A stretch of DNA of 64,000 nucleotides, taken from Thermanaerothrix sp034436175. GTDB lineage: Bacteria > Chloroflexota > Anaerolineae > Anaerolineales > Anaerolineaceae. The first letter of the stretch is position 1. Each line of letters opens with the position of its first letter. The notes below the pieces were generated by a model, which worked only from the letters and a program-made list of their open reading frames with translations, did not search any database and had not been told where the DNA came from. This document shows positions 50,137-58,398 of this stretch, piece after piece. The stretch lies in the NCBI GenBank assembly GCA_964427505.1, contig CAYRUO010000007.1, positions 1 to 64,000 on the forward strand, written 5' to 3'. A program made the translations under genes and the position numbers.

Positions 50137-52069
50137 CCACCCGCACATTCTACTGGTTGGTAACCCGAATGTCGGCAAGTCGGTGCTTTTTCACCAATTG
50201 ACCGGCCAATATGTGACCGTTTCGAATTATCCCGGCACCACGGTTGAGGTTGCCCAGGGCAGTTTACGCCACTGTCCGGAGCGGCTGGTGATAGATACCC
50301 CTGGGATCGTCACCTTCCCGGCGCGTAGTGAAGATGAAGAGGTAACCGTGCGTGCCCTGCTGGATGAACACGTCGGTGCTGTCATCCAGGTCGGGGATGC
50401 CAAGAATCTACAGCGCACGTTGCACCTGACGCTCCAATTAGCCGAACTCGAACTGCCCCTGGTGCTGGTGCTCAACATGCTGGATGAGGCCGAGGCTTTT
50501 GGGGTTAGGTTAGATCTAGAACCGCTCAGCCGCGCCCTGGGCGTGCCGGTGGTGGCCACCGTAGCCACGCGCGGCCAAGGCGTGGATGACCTGCTCCATG
50601 CGTTGGAGCGGGTTCAACCAGCGTCGGTCCACCTCACCTATCCCCCCGAGATCGAAGAAGCCGTGCAAGCCGTGGTTCCCTTACTCCCCCCCGCCCCCAT
50701 CTCCGCCCGCGGATTGGCGTTGCTTTTCCTAAGTGGAGAGAACGGCGTTTCAGCATGGCTGCGTGCCCATCTTACGCCTGACACATTCGAACACTTGGAA
50801 GACATTCGCCGGGATCTTCAATCTCGCCTTGCAGAACCGGTCGCCAGTATGCTCCAGCGGACACGCGAAAACGCTATCCTCGGCTTAATCCGCCAGGTTT
50901 GGCGTCAGGAACAACGCCGGAGCGAGCCGCTTAATGTGCGCTTGGGGCACTTAGCCACCCACCCCCTGTGGGGCATCCCTATTCTGGCCTTGGTGCTTTA
51001 TGGGTTGTACTGGTTTGTCGGTGTGTTCGGCGCCGGCACCCTGGTGGGTTTCCTAGAAGAAACGCTCTTCGGTCAGATCATCAACCCCTGGATGGTCAGC
51101 CATCTGACACGTTGGATCCCCTGGCCGTTCTTACAACAGATGCTGGTGGGTGACTACGGTCTGTGGACCATGGGCGTAACCTATGCCCTAGCGCTGCTCT
51201 TACCGATTGTGGTAACCTTCTTCATTGCCTTCGGCGTCCTTGAGGATTCGGGATATCTACCGCGCCTTGCCGTTTTGACCAACCAGTTCTTCAGCCGCAT
51301 CGGCTTGAACGGCCAGGCCGTGCTTCCCATGGTGCTCGGGCTGGGCTGCGTGACCATGGCGACCATGACCACGCGCATCCTCAGCCGTCCCCGCGAGCGC
51401 ATCCTGGTGACCTTCTTGCTCGCCCTGGCCATCCCCTGTTCGGCCCAATTGGGCGTGGTGATGGGCATGCTGGCCGGCATTTCGTTTGGCGCCACCTTGA
51501 TCTGGGCTGGCGTCGTCATAATCGTCTTACTCATTGTGGGCTGGTTGGCCGCGCAGGTCTTACCCGGTGAACGCACCCCCTTGATCGTGGAACTCCCGCC
51601 TTTGCGTTGGCCGGTGCTCTCTAATGTGCTGATCAAAACCTTGGCGCGTCTGGAGTGGTATATCAAAGAAGCCGTGCCCCTGTTTCTGCTGGGAACGTTC
51701 CTGCTCTTCGTGTTGGATTGGTTCCATCTTTTACCCGGCATCATCCAACTGACCGAACCGGTGGTTACCCACTGGCTGGGGCTCCCCCCCGAAGCCGCTG
51801 CCGCCTTCCTAGTGGGATTTCTGCGCCGCGATTTTGCCGCCACAAACCTCTTCGTCATGGAATCCCGCGGTCTGCTCTCCCCGGTTCAGGTCGTGGTCGC
51901 CATGGTGACAATTACCCTCTTCGTGCCCTGCATTGCCAGCGTGTTTATGATGATCAAAGAACGCGGATTGAAGACGGCACTGGGGATGCTGGCCTTTATT
52001 TTCCCCTTTGCATTATTCGTGGGCGGTGCATTATACCGCTTGCTCACCCTGGTAGGATGGCATGGCTAA
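50087..52069 (+). CDS. feoB: Ferrous iron transporter FeoB
   Basis: 660 residues. GTPase domain: G1 G-N-P-N-V-G-K-S (25-32), G3 D-T-P-G, G4 N-M-L-D. Then the Gate and core membrane region with G-L-N-G-Q-A-V-L-P-M-V-L-G-L-G-C and I-P-C-S-A-Q. The Cys of both Gate motifs are present (L-G-C, P-C-S). The ATG at 50087 has AAAGGTGG upstream and is the natural start. The N terminus is His/Cys-rich (M-A-H-C-H). It takes up Fe(II) in low oxygen. Confidence 0.95.
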   Translation: MAHCHSTPMPSSITRDNHPHILLVGNPNVGKSVLFHQLTGQYVTVSNYPGTTVEVAQGSLRHCPERLVIDTPGIVTFPARSEDEEVTVRALLDEHVGAVIQVGDAKNLQRTLHLTLQLAELELPLVLVLNMLDEAEAFGVRLDLEPLSRALGVPVVATVATRGQGVDDLLHALERVQPASVHLTYPPEIEEAVQAVVPLLPPAPISARGLALLFLSGENGVSAWLRAHLTPDTFEHLEDIRRDLQSRLAEPVASMLQRTRENAILGLIRQVWRQEQRRSEPLNVRLGHLATHPLWGIPILALVLYGLYWFVGVFGAGTLVGFLEETLFGQIINPWMVSHLTRWIPWPFLQQMLVGDYGLWTMGVTYALALLLPIVVTFFIAFGVLEDSGYLPRLAVLTNQFFSRIGLNGQAVLPMVLGLGCVTMATMTTRILSRPRERILVTFLLALAIPCSAQLGVVMGMLAGISFGATLIWAGVVIIVLLIVGWLAAQVLPGERTPLIVELPPLRWPVLSNVLIKTLARLEWYIKEAVPLFLLGTFLLFVLDWFHLLPGIIQLTEPVVTHWLGLPPEAAAAFLVGFLRRDFAATNLFVMESRGLLSPVQVVVAMVTITLFVPCIASVFMMIKERGLKTALGMLAFIFPFALFVGGALYRLLTLVGWHG

Positions 52070-52310
52070 ACCTCTTAACGCCCCCTCATTAACCGAAGAC
52101 ACCTGGCTTACCTGCCCGGTGTGCGGCACCCGCTTCCAGGCCGGGGAACGCCCGGCGTGCGCGCAGTGCCCTCTGCATGCCGGATGTCAAATGGCGTGTT
52201 GCCCCAACTGCGGCACCAGTGTGATCAATCCTCAGGCCTCACGCTGGGCGCGTTGGGCTGAGCGCCTGTTTAAACGCCCGCAGCCCCCCTCCAAGGACAC
52301 AACGCCGTGA
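52062..52310 (+). CDS. Small eight-Cys zinc-ribbon protein of the feo operon
   Basis: 82 residues. Cys18, 21, 33, 36, 42, 46, 47 and 50 form C-P-V-C-G, C-A-Q-C-P, C and C-C-P-N-C-G groups. It lies between feoB and feoA, overlapping feoB by 8 bases. It is not the usual FeoC winged helix. It may bind iron or zinc and tune the transporter. Function not known. Confidence 0.7.
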   Translation: MAKPLNAPSLTEDTWLTCPVCGTRFQAGERPACAQCPLHAGCQMACCPNCGTSVINPQASRWARWAERLFKRPQPPSKDTTP

Positions 52311-52327
52311 AAAGGAGATTGCGCACC

Positions 52328-52657
52328 ATGTTCATTCCTCATCTTCGCTTCCATCGCGCCCGCCACCGCCACGGGCTGGGCAAACACCCCGTCCGCCTCA
52401 CGCTGGGACATGTTCCACCGGGACAGGATGCCACCATCCTCGGCTTCGAAGCGTTGCCTCTCGATTATCAGCACTATCTACAAGCCTATGGCGTGATGCC
52501 CGGACGCACCGTGCGCGTGCTAGCCCAACGTCCGGTTACGATTATTCAGGTTGAGCATACCGAGTTAGCCTTTGAACCGCAGATTGCGCGCTGTATTCTG
52601 GTAAGCACCGCGAGCGAGAAAGAGGCCGCCCTTACCAGCGAGAACCGCTCTTCCTAA
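52328..52657 (+). CDS. feoA: FeoA-domain protein
   Basis: 109 residues. SH3-like FeoA domain with L-G-H-V-P-P-G-Q-D-A-T-I-L-G-F, then L-Q-A-Y-G-V-M-P-G-R-T-V-R-V and a final A-R-C-I-L-V. The N terminus is basic. AAAAGGAG lies 9 to 10 bases before the ATG at 52328; a GTG at 52307 is possible. Last gene of the feo unit; converges on the ABC permease with a 4-base overlap. Confidence 0.88.
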   Translation: MFIPHLRFHRARHRHGLGKHPVRLTLGHVPPGQDATILGFEALPLDYQHYLQAYGVMPGRTVRVLAQRPVTIIQVEHTELAFEPQIARCILVSTASEKEAALTSENRSS

Positions 52658-53517
52658 ACGATAACACGCGGGTAGAGACGCGCCGCCAGGGCCACCAGGA
52701 TGACCGTGGTCAGGCTCATAATTGCGAAATCCAACCCCAACGGGAAAACAGGGGTGCCGTTCGTGATCATCAAAGCGCGCAAGGCATCCACAATATAGGT
52801 CAGCGGGTTAACTTTGGCAATCACCTGCAGCCAAGCCGGCATGATGGCAAGGGGGTAAATGGCATTGCTGGCAAAGAAGAGCGGCATGGTGAGCACCTGC
52901 CCAATCCCCATGAAGCGCTCACGGGTTTTGACCAGACAGGCAATGATGAGTGAGAAGAGGGAGAAATTGGCCGCGCCGAGGATCACTGCCACCACCACCC
53001 CTAATAACGCCTGGGGCTGCCAGTTTAAGTCCACGCCCAACAACGCCGCCAGGGCATAAATGATCACGGCCTGGGTGAGGCCGCGAATGCCTGCCGAAAG
53101 CGCCTTTCCGCTGACCAACGCTGCGCGCGGGGCCGGACTGGCCATAATCTTATGCAGGACGCCTAAATCGCGTTCCCAGATGACCGAAATGCCGTAGAAA
53201 ATGGCAATAAATAAAACGCTTTGGGCGAGGATTCCCGGGGCCATAAAATCCAGGTAGGACAGATTCCCGGTGGGGATGGCACGCACACGGGCAAATACCT
53301 GCCCAAAGATCAACAGCCACAGCGCTGGCTGTACCGCACGGGTAAAAAGTTCAGTGGGGTCGTGGCGTAACTTGCGCGCTTCTAATTCGGCAATGACCCA
53401 GGTTTTAACCAGCATCTCGCGCAGTACCGCCCAGGGCTGCCAAACTTGCCGGAGCGAGGGCGAAGAAGAGGAACTAGCCAAGGCGACGGGCGACGCGCCG
53501 GGTTCGAGCGGTTTCAC
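52654..53517 (-). CDS. ABC-2 exporter permease
   Basis: 287 residues, six membrane segments. F-M-A-P-G-I-L-A-Q, W-E-R-D-L-G-V-L-H-K-I-M-A-S-P and F-F-A-S-N-A-I-Y-P-L are the classic ABC-2 (DrrB-type) motifs. The GTG at 53517 has GGGAGG 5 bases upstream, inside the ATPase gene; it overlaps that gene by 44 bases. It forms an exporter with the ATPase, under the MarR gene. Confidence 0.9.
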   Translation of the reverse strand: MKPLEPGASPVALASSSSSPSLRQVWQPWAVLREMLVKTWVIAELEARKLRHDPTELFTRAVQPALWLLIFGQVFARVRAIPTGNLSYLDFMAPGILAQSVLFIAIFYGISVIWERDLGVLHKIMASPAPRAALVSGKALSAGIRGLTQAVIIYALAALLGVDLNWQPQALLGVVVAVILGAANFSLFSLIIACLVKTRERFMGIGQVLTMPLFFASNAIYPLAIMPAWLQVIAKVNPLTYIVDALRALMITNGTPVFPLGLDFAIMSLTTVILVALAARLYPRVIV

Positions 53518-54271
53518 GGTAACCTCCCATAGTTGTTTGAAGTTGATTGCCGGTAAAGTGTATGAAAACCTCATCCAGCGTGGCTTCGGGTTTGCCAATG
53601 GCCACCTTGAGGGCTTGCGGTGCATCGCAGGCGACCAGGCGCCCCAGGTGCATAATGCCAACCCGGTCACATAAGAGATCTGCTTCATCCATTAGATGGG
53701 TAGTCAGTAGGATCGTTGTGCCCAGATTTTGGCGAATTTGGCGGATATAATCCCACACCAGATGCCGCGCCACCGGATCCAGCCCAACCGTCGGCTCATC
53801 CAGGAAGAGCACACGCGGGCGGTGCAGAATCGCCTGGGCGATCTCCAGGCGCCGAATCATTCCCCCGGAATACTCCCGCACCAACCGATGCGCCACATCG
53901 CGCAACCCCATGAAGTCCAACGCCGCGATAATCCGCTGCTCGCGCTCGGCTCGCGGGATGTCATAAAGTTTGGCCGCGATCAACAAGTTCTCATACCCAC
54001 TCAACGCCCCATCGGCGGAGATTAACTGCGGTACATAACCGATCACCCGCCGCACCTGGGCGGCCTGACGGCGAATATCGAAACCCGCCACAGTGGCACT
54101 GCCATCACTCGGCGGGAGCAACGTGGTAAGCATTTTCAACGTCGTGGTCTTACCGGCGCCGTTTGGGCCCAGCAAGCCAAAGACCTCCCCTTCTTCCAAA
54201 GCCAAATTCAGGTGATCTACGGCTATTAGTGCACCGTAACGCCGGGTAAGGTTGCTGGTTTGCAAGATCAT
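53474..54271 (-). CDS. ABC-2 exporter ATP-binding protein (DrrA-like)
   Basis: 265 residues. Walker A G-P-N-G-A-G-K-T-T, signature Y-S-G-G-M-I-R-R-L, Walker B V-L-F-L-D-E-P, switch T-T-H. It overlaps the MarR gene by 4 bases (ATGA) and the permease by 44 bases. The three genes are one operon, likely for drug or toxic compound export. Confidence 0.93.
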   Translation of the reverse strand: MILQTSNLTRRYGALIAVDHLNLALEEGEVFGLLGPNGAGKTTTLKMLTTLLPPSDGSATVAGFDIRRQAAQVRRVIGYVPQLISADGALSGYENLLIAAKLYDIPRAEREQRIIAALDFMGLRDVAHRLVREYSGGMIRRLEIAQAILHRPRVLFLDEPTVGLDPVARHLVWDYIRQIRQNLGTTILLTTHLMDEADLLCDRVGIMHLGRLVACDAPQALKVAIGKPEATLDEVFIHFTGNQLQTTMGGYRETARTRRVARRLG

Positions 54272-54744
54272 CTTTCTGCCCTTTCTTGAGTTGACGCCTC
54301 AAGCGATGTTCGCTCCAACACGTGACGACGCAGGATATGCATGGCTTGAACCACACACTCCCGTTCAGCAGGGACAAGTTCAGACAACAATGCACGGAAA
54401 TGGGCATGGGTCTGGGTTTGGGCGGCCTCCAGAATCGCCTCACCTGCTGCCGTCAAGCGCAAGCGCACACGGCGGCGGTCCTGTTCATCCCCTGTTCGCT
54501 CCACCCAACCCATGCGCACCAGATTATCCACCAGGGCGGTGGTGCTGGGCCGCGTCAGCCCTAGATGCTCGGCTAGTTCTGAGGCCGTGGCAGTGGCTTG
54601 GCGGCGGATAAAGATCAGCGCCCGGAACTGTGGCACGCTCATCCGTGGATCGCGGTGACGGCGCATTTGACCGCGAATGGTGCGGCTAACTCCCATCACC
54701 ACATCTAGCACCTCTTGCACACAGACTTCAAGATCTGTATCCAT
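54268..54744 (-). CDS. MarR family transcriptional repressor
   Basis: 158 residues. Winged helix with A-T-A-S-E-L-A-E-H-L-G-L-T-R-P-S-T-T-A-L-V-D-N-L and the wing R-R-R-V-R-L-R-L-T-A-A-G. Its promoter is covered by a long inverted repeat, so it probably represses itself and the exporter until a ligand releases it. Confidence 0.92.
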   Translation of the reverse strand: MDTDLEVCVQEVLDVVMGVSRTIRGQMRRHRDPRMSVPQFRALIFIRRQATATASELAEHLGLTRPSTTALVDNLVRMGWVERTGDEQDRRRVRLRLTAAGEAILEAAQTQTHAHFRALLSELVPAERECVVQAMHILRRHVLERTSLEASTQERAER

Positions 54745-54778
54745 AGTTCGAATTCCTAATTATTAGATATTCGAACTA
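54744..54778 (-). promoter_or_regulatory. MarR operator, nested palindromes
   Basis: TAGTTCGAAT (54744-54753) and its exact complement (54769-54778). Between them lies CTAAT-T-ATTAG (54756-54766), a second palindrome. It overlaps the -10 of the promoter and reaches the start codon. Confidence 0.75.
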
Positions 54779-54803
54779 TATAACCAACGATCGCTTGTGT
54801 CAA
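54775..54803 (-). promoter_or_regulatory. Promoter of the MarR/ABC operon
   Basis: On the minus strand TTGACA (54803-54798), 17 bases, TATAGT (54780-54775). One of the best matches to consensus in the window. The start point is near 54768, inside the operator. Confidence 0.8.
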
Positions 54804-54946
54804 GAGGGAGATGATCTCTTTGAACCTTAAAAAACATGCCTCCATGCTGATTCACCACGTCGGCTTTAACGATCGCAACAAGCCCATGCTACGAATCTAA
54901 GAATCTTTTGAATTTCTGGCTACAACGCCCTTAATACGCCCCGCCC

Positions 54947-54960
54947 CCCCATATATGGGG
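54947..54960. repeat. 14-bp perfect palindrome CCCCATATATGGGG
   Basis: Lies about 340 bases before dnaA in noncoding DNA. It may be a protein-binding site or part of an origin. No other copy was seen in the window. Confidence 0.7.
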
Positions 54961-55102
54961 TCAAACCAAAGTCATTCACGAAACCATGGCAAGAACAAAT
55001 GTGCCTATTTTGCCATTCGGCGGCATCATTTTGCCTCGGACTCTTTAAGGTGGCTTGACTTTAAAGATCGCCAAATTTTTAGGTCAGCGTAGGTTTCCCG
55101 AC

Positions 55103-55131
55103 TTGTGAGTCAGGATGAGATTTGCTAGAAT
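55103..55131 (+). promoter_or_regulatory. Promoter of dnaA with extended -10
   Basis: TTGTGA (55103-55108), 17 bases, TG-C-TAGAAT (-10 at 55126-55131). The leader would be about 158 bases. Confidence 0.65.
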
Positions 55132-55295
55132 AATTCACGCACCGATCATTCAGGGCGGACATCCGTCCCCCCTTTTCCTGGTCAACACCCAAACGAAAAC
55201 TGCTTTGGGTAAACCCTCTGCAAGGCGCAGGGGGTCATCTTGGCTATTGCGCCGCGCTAGGGTGCGCAAATTCGATGCTGAGCGGAGGAGATACC

Positions 55296-56639
55296 ATGGA
55301 CGCTGAACATGCCTGGCAGGTCGTCTTGGGCCAACTGCAAATGGAGATGTCCAAAGCCGCGTTCGACACCTGGGTGAAAAACGCCGAATTGGTCAGTTGG
55401 AAGGAAGGGTGTTTCACCATCGGGGTGCGCAATGCCTACGCCCGCGACTGGCTGGAAAGCCGCTTGTCCGGCACGGTCACCCGTCTGCTAAGCGGACTGA
55501 TGGGATACCCCCAGCAAGTAGAGTTCATCGTCTGGCATAAAGAAGCCCCGCTGAACGCCGCGCCTGAATCCCCAACCTTCCTCCCCTCCAACGGGCGTAA
55601 CGAGGCGGCACAGCCGCGCACCGTCATTCCCCGCTATCGCTTCGAGAATTTTGTCGTCGGTGCCAGCAATCGCCTCGCCCATGCCGCATCATTGGCCGTC
55701 GCCGAGAACCCCGCCCGCGCTTACAATCCCCTTTTCATTTACGGCGGGGTCGGATTGGGCAAGACGCACCTGCTCCACGCCATCGGCAACGCCACCCTCG
55801 AGCGCGGTCTGCATGTCCTTTATGTCTCCGCCGAAGAATTCACCAATGACTTGATCAATGCCATCCGCACGCATACCACCGCCGCCTTCCGCGAGCGCTA
55901 CCGCAACATAGACGTCCTCTTAATTGACGACATTCAATTTATCGCCAGCAAGGAATCCACACAGGAAGAGTTCTTCCATACCTTCAACACCCTCTACGGA
56001 CAGGAAAAGCAACTGGTCATCTCTTCGGATCGCCCGCCCAAGGCGATGATGACGCTGGAAGAACGCCTGCGTTCTCGCTTCGAGTGGGGGCTGACCGTAG
56101 ATATTCAACCGCCGGATTTGGAAACCCGTATTGCCATCTTGCGCTCCAAGGCCGAACGCGCCGGGCGCGACGTGCCCGCCGAAATCCTTTACGCCATCGC
56201 GCGCCAGATTCAGTCCAACATCCGTGAACTGGAAGGGGCGTTGACCCGCGTGCTGGCTTATGCCGATTTAAGCGGACGCCCGCTGACCCCTGCGTTAGTG
56301 GAAATTGCCCTGGCCGATCTCATTCCTCAGCGCAGTCGCATTGAACCGGCTCAGGTGGTGAACGCGGTCGCCCAGGTATTCGGCATCCCCCGCGAACGCC
56401 TGCTCAGCCGTGAACGCTCACGAGATGTCGCCCTCCCGCGCCAAGTGGCTATGTATTTACTGCGCGAGGAAGCCAATGTCTCTCTGCCCCAAATCGGCGA
56501 GGTACTGGGGGGACGCGATCACACCACCGTCCTCTATGCTTGCGAAAAAGTGGCCGATATGATCGAACGCGATGATCATCTGCGGCGGCGCATCTCTCAG
56601 GTACGCGAAGCCCTGTATGGACGCAGTGTCGCCGCCTGA
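55296..56639 (+). CDS. dnaA: Chromosomal replication initiator DnaA
   Basis: 447 residues. Domain I (1-80), a short linker, AAA+ domain with Walker A G-G-V-G-L-G-K-T-H (150-158) and Walker B L-L-I-D-D-I (about 208-213), and the DNA-binding signature L-P-R-Q-V-A-M-Y-L-L-R and G-G-R-D-H-T-T-V. GGAGGAG precedes the ATG at 55296. The next gene is the primary sigma factor, not dnaN, which is unusual. Confidence 0.97.
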   Translation: MDAEHAWQVVLGQLQMEMSKAAFDTWVKNAELVSWKEGCFTIGVRNAYARDWLESRLSGTVTRLLSGLMGYPQQVEFIVWHKEAPLNAAPESPTFLPSNGRNEAAQPRTVIPRYRFENFVVGASNRLAHAASLAVAENPARAYNPLFIYGGVGLGKTHLLHAIGNATLERGLHVLYVSAEEFTNDLINAIRTHTTAAFRERYRNIDVLLIDDIQFIASKESTQEEFFHTFNTLYGQEKQLVISSDRPPKAMMTLEERLRSRFEWGLTVDIQPPDLETRIAILRSKAERAGRDVPAEILYAIARQIQSNIRELEGALTRVLAYADLSGRPLTPALVEIALADLIPQRSRIEPAQVVNAVAQVFGIPRERLLSRERSRDVALPRQVAMYLLREEANVSLPQIGEVLGGRDHTTVLYACEKVADMIERDDHLRRRISQVREALYGRSVAA

Positions 56640-56668
56640 TCTTCCTGCCCTTTTTCTTTATAAACCGC

Positions 56669-56700
56669 ACCCGCCCTTGAAATTGGGGCGGGTTTTCTTT
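56669..56700 (+). terminator. Intrinsic terminator of dnaA
   Basis: ACCCGCCC (56669-56676) / GGGCGGGT (56686-56693), 9-base loop, then TTTCTTTT. Its T tract overlaps the -35 of the sigma gene promoter. Confidence 0.88.
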
Positions 56701-56728
56701 TGCTCAATTCATAGCCTCATGGTATGAT
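56700..56728 (+). promoter_or_regulatory. Promoter of the primary sigma gene, leaderless
   Basis: TTGCTC (56700-56705), 17 bases, TG-G-TATGAT (-10 at 56723-56728). The start point falls at or next to the ATG (56736), so the messenger should have no leader. Confidence 0.65.
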
Positions 56729-56735
56729 TTTAAAC

Positions 56736-58373
56736 ATGCCACGCACAAAAAAGGCATCCCCTGAATCGGAACATAATAAGACCACCAAGGGTAAGGGTGC
56801 GCGCAAGTCTACCGCCGCTTCCGCTTCCCCTCGCCGCGCCCCACAACGGGACGAGTCCGACCTGCCCGAGATCCTTGCCGAAGGCGAAGAAGAATTGACG
56901 GCAGAACTGGAAGAACCCGTCGCCGCGCCTTCCAGCGAGGATTGGTCGGATCTGGCGCTCGAAGACCCGCTGGAAATCTTAGAAGACCCGGCACTGGCTG
57001 CCGAACTCTCCGAAGACCCGGTGCGGCTTTACCTGCGCGAAATCGGCCAGATCAGCCTGCTCGACGCCGACAGCGAATTTCGCTTGGCCGCCTGTATTGA
57101 GGCCGACCGCCGCCTGGATGCCCTGCAGAAACATATTGATTCGCGAGGTAACGGCAACGGGCGCTATAAGGCATTGTTCCTGGCGGTGTGTGAAGACCTG
57201 CTCACCTCGTGGGAGCGGGTCAAGCAAGATGCGGCGCGCCTGGAACGCACCATTCCCCCTGATTTGCAACTGGTGCTGGCCGAAGCACGCCTTTTACGCC
57301 AGACCTGGCAGAGCAAGTCCCCCTCGTATGTCCGTTCGTATATGGACAGCGGTCCTTGGGGGCACGATACCTTTTGGGACGGACTGGTGCGCAACGTCTT
57401 CAACCTCTTCCTAGACCTTTACCTTCTGCCCGAAGGCGCCGCTCAAGCCTTGATGCAATGGACGGAAACCGAGAAGGATTTACCTAACCTGGCCTTCTTT
57501 ACCCCTTACTTAAACGATGAAGAAGCGCTACGCAAAGAGCGCGAGGACATTCACCAACACGCCGAAGAGGCGAACAACGTGTTGATTCGCGCGAACTTAC
57601 GCCTGGTGGTTAGCATTGCCAAACGCTACCTAGGACGAGGGGTTTCCTTCCTTGATTTGATCCAGGAAGGCAACCTGGGGCTACTGCGTGCCGTGGCCAA
57701 ATTTGATCCTACCCGCGGTTACAAGTTCAGCACCTACGCCACCTGGTGGATCCGGCAATCCATCAGCCGTTACATTGCCGAGCAAGCGCGCACTATCCGC
57801 ATCCCCGTCCACCTCTTTGAGGCCATCACGCGCTTACTGCGCGTCCAGCGCTCGCTGATGCAGCAACTGGGGCGCGAACCGACCTACGAGGAACTGGCCC
57901 TGGAATCGGGCCTGCTCAGCGAAGAAGACGTCCAAGCCATCCTGCTGGCCCGTTCGCGCAATCAACCCCTGGATCCCGAGTTGCAACGGCGCTGGGAAGC
58001 CGCCACGGCCAAAGTGCAACGCATTCTCCAATCCGCAGAGGAACCGGTCTCGCTGGAACGCCCGGTCGGTGATGAAGAAAGCAGTCAATTGGGTGATTTC
58101 ATTGAGGACGAGGAAGCGCTGGAACCGATGGATGCCGCGGCACGCGAGATGCTCCGTCAACAGGTGCAAAACGCCCTTGGCGCACTCACCGAACGCGAGC
58201 GTCAGGTCTTGGAACTGCGCTTTGGGCTGATTGACGGCAAAGATCACACCTTAGAAGAGGTCAGCCGTTACTTCAATGTGACTCGCGAGCGCATTCGCCA
58301 GATCGAAGCCAAAGCCCTGCGTAAGTTGCGCCACCCCACCCGCAGCCGCCACCTACGCGAATACCTGACCTGA
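56736..58373 (+). CDS. rpoD: Primary RNA polymerase sigma factor (RpoD/SigA)
   Basis: 545 residues. A basic then acidic N-terminal region (about 1-90), region 1.2 (D-P-V-R-L-Y-L-R-E-I-G), an insert of about 130 residues, region 2 (A-N-L-R-L-V-V-S-I-A-K-R-Y, then F-S-T-Y-A-T-W-W-I-R-Q-S-I), region 3, and region 4 (L-T-E-R-E-R-Q-V-L-E-L-R-F, then T-R-E-R-I-R-Q-I-E). The full set of regions marks it as the housekeeping factor. A plausible longer start at 56724 is inside the -10. Confidence 0.93.
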   Translation: MPRTKKASPESEHNKTTKGKGARKSTAASASPRRAPQRDESDLPEILAEGEEELTAELEEPVAAPSSEDWSDLALEDPLEILEDPALAAELSEDPVRLYLREIGQISLLDADSEFRLAACIEADRRLDALQKHIDSRGNGNGRYKALFLAVCEDLLTSWERVKQDAARLERTIPPDLQLVLAEARLLRQTWQSKSPSYVRSYMDSGPWGHDTFWDGLVRNVFNLFLDLYLLPEGAAQALMQWTETEKDLPNLAFFTPYLNDEEALRKEREDIHQHAEEANNVLIRANLRLVVSIAKRYLGRGVSFLDLIQEGNLGLLRAVAKFDPTRGYKFSTYATWWIRQSISRYIAEQARTIRIPVHLFEAITRLLRVQRSLMQQLGREPTYEELALESGLLSEEDVQAILLARSRNQPLDPELQRRWEAATAKVQRILQSAEEPVSLERPVGDEESSQLGDFIEDEEALEPMDAAAREMLRQQVQNALGALTERERQVLELRFGLIDGKDHTLEEVSRYFNVTRERIRQIEAKALRKLRHPTRSRHLREYLT

Positions 58374-58398
58374 GACCCCACCTTCCTCGGAGAAGCGT

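Larger units (their letters stand above)
54804..55295. other. Noncoding region upstream of dnaA
   Basis: About 490 bases without a gene. No TTATCCACA box was found on either strand. Three degenerate 9-mers T-N-ATTCAC-[CG] occur (54848, 54972, 55131), differing from the DnaA box at positions 2 and 9. A perfect 14-bp palindrome CCCCATATATGGGG is at 54947-54960. The dnaA promoter is at 55103-55131. Whether it is the replication origin cannot be said. Confidence 0.5.

Noticed and set aside
51181..51858. A 225-codon minus-strand frame opposite feoB
   Set aside because: Composition (Arg, Lys, Thr, Ser) is that of a complement of hydrophobic codons; feoB is certain.
54804..55295. Tested as a typical oriC with TTATCCACA boxes and an AT-rich unwinding region
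   Set aside because: No canonical box on either strand and no clear AT-rich 13-mers; only degenerate 9-mers, so it is not called an origin.
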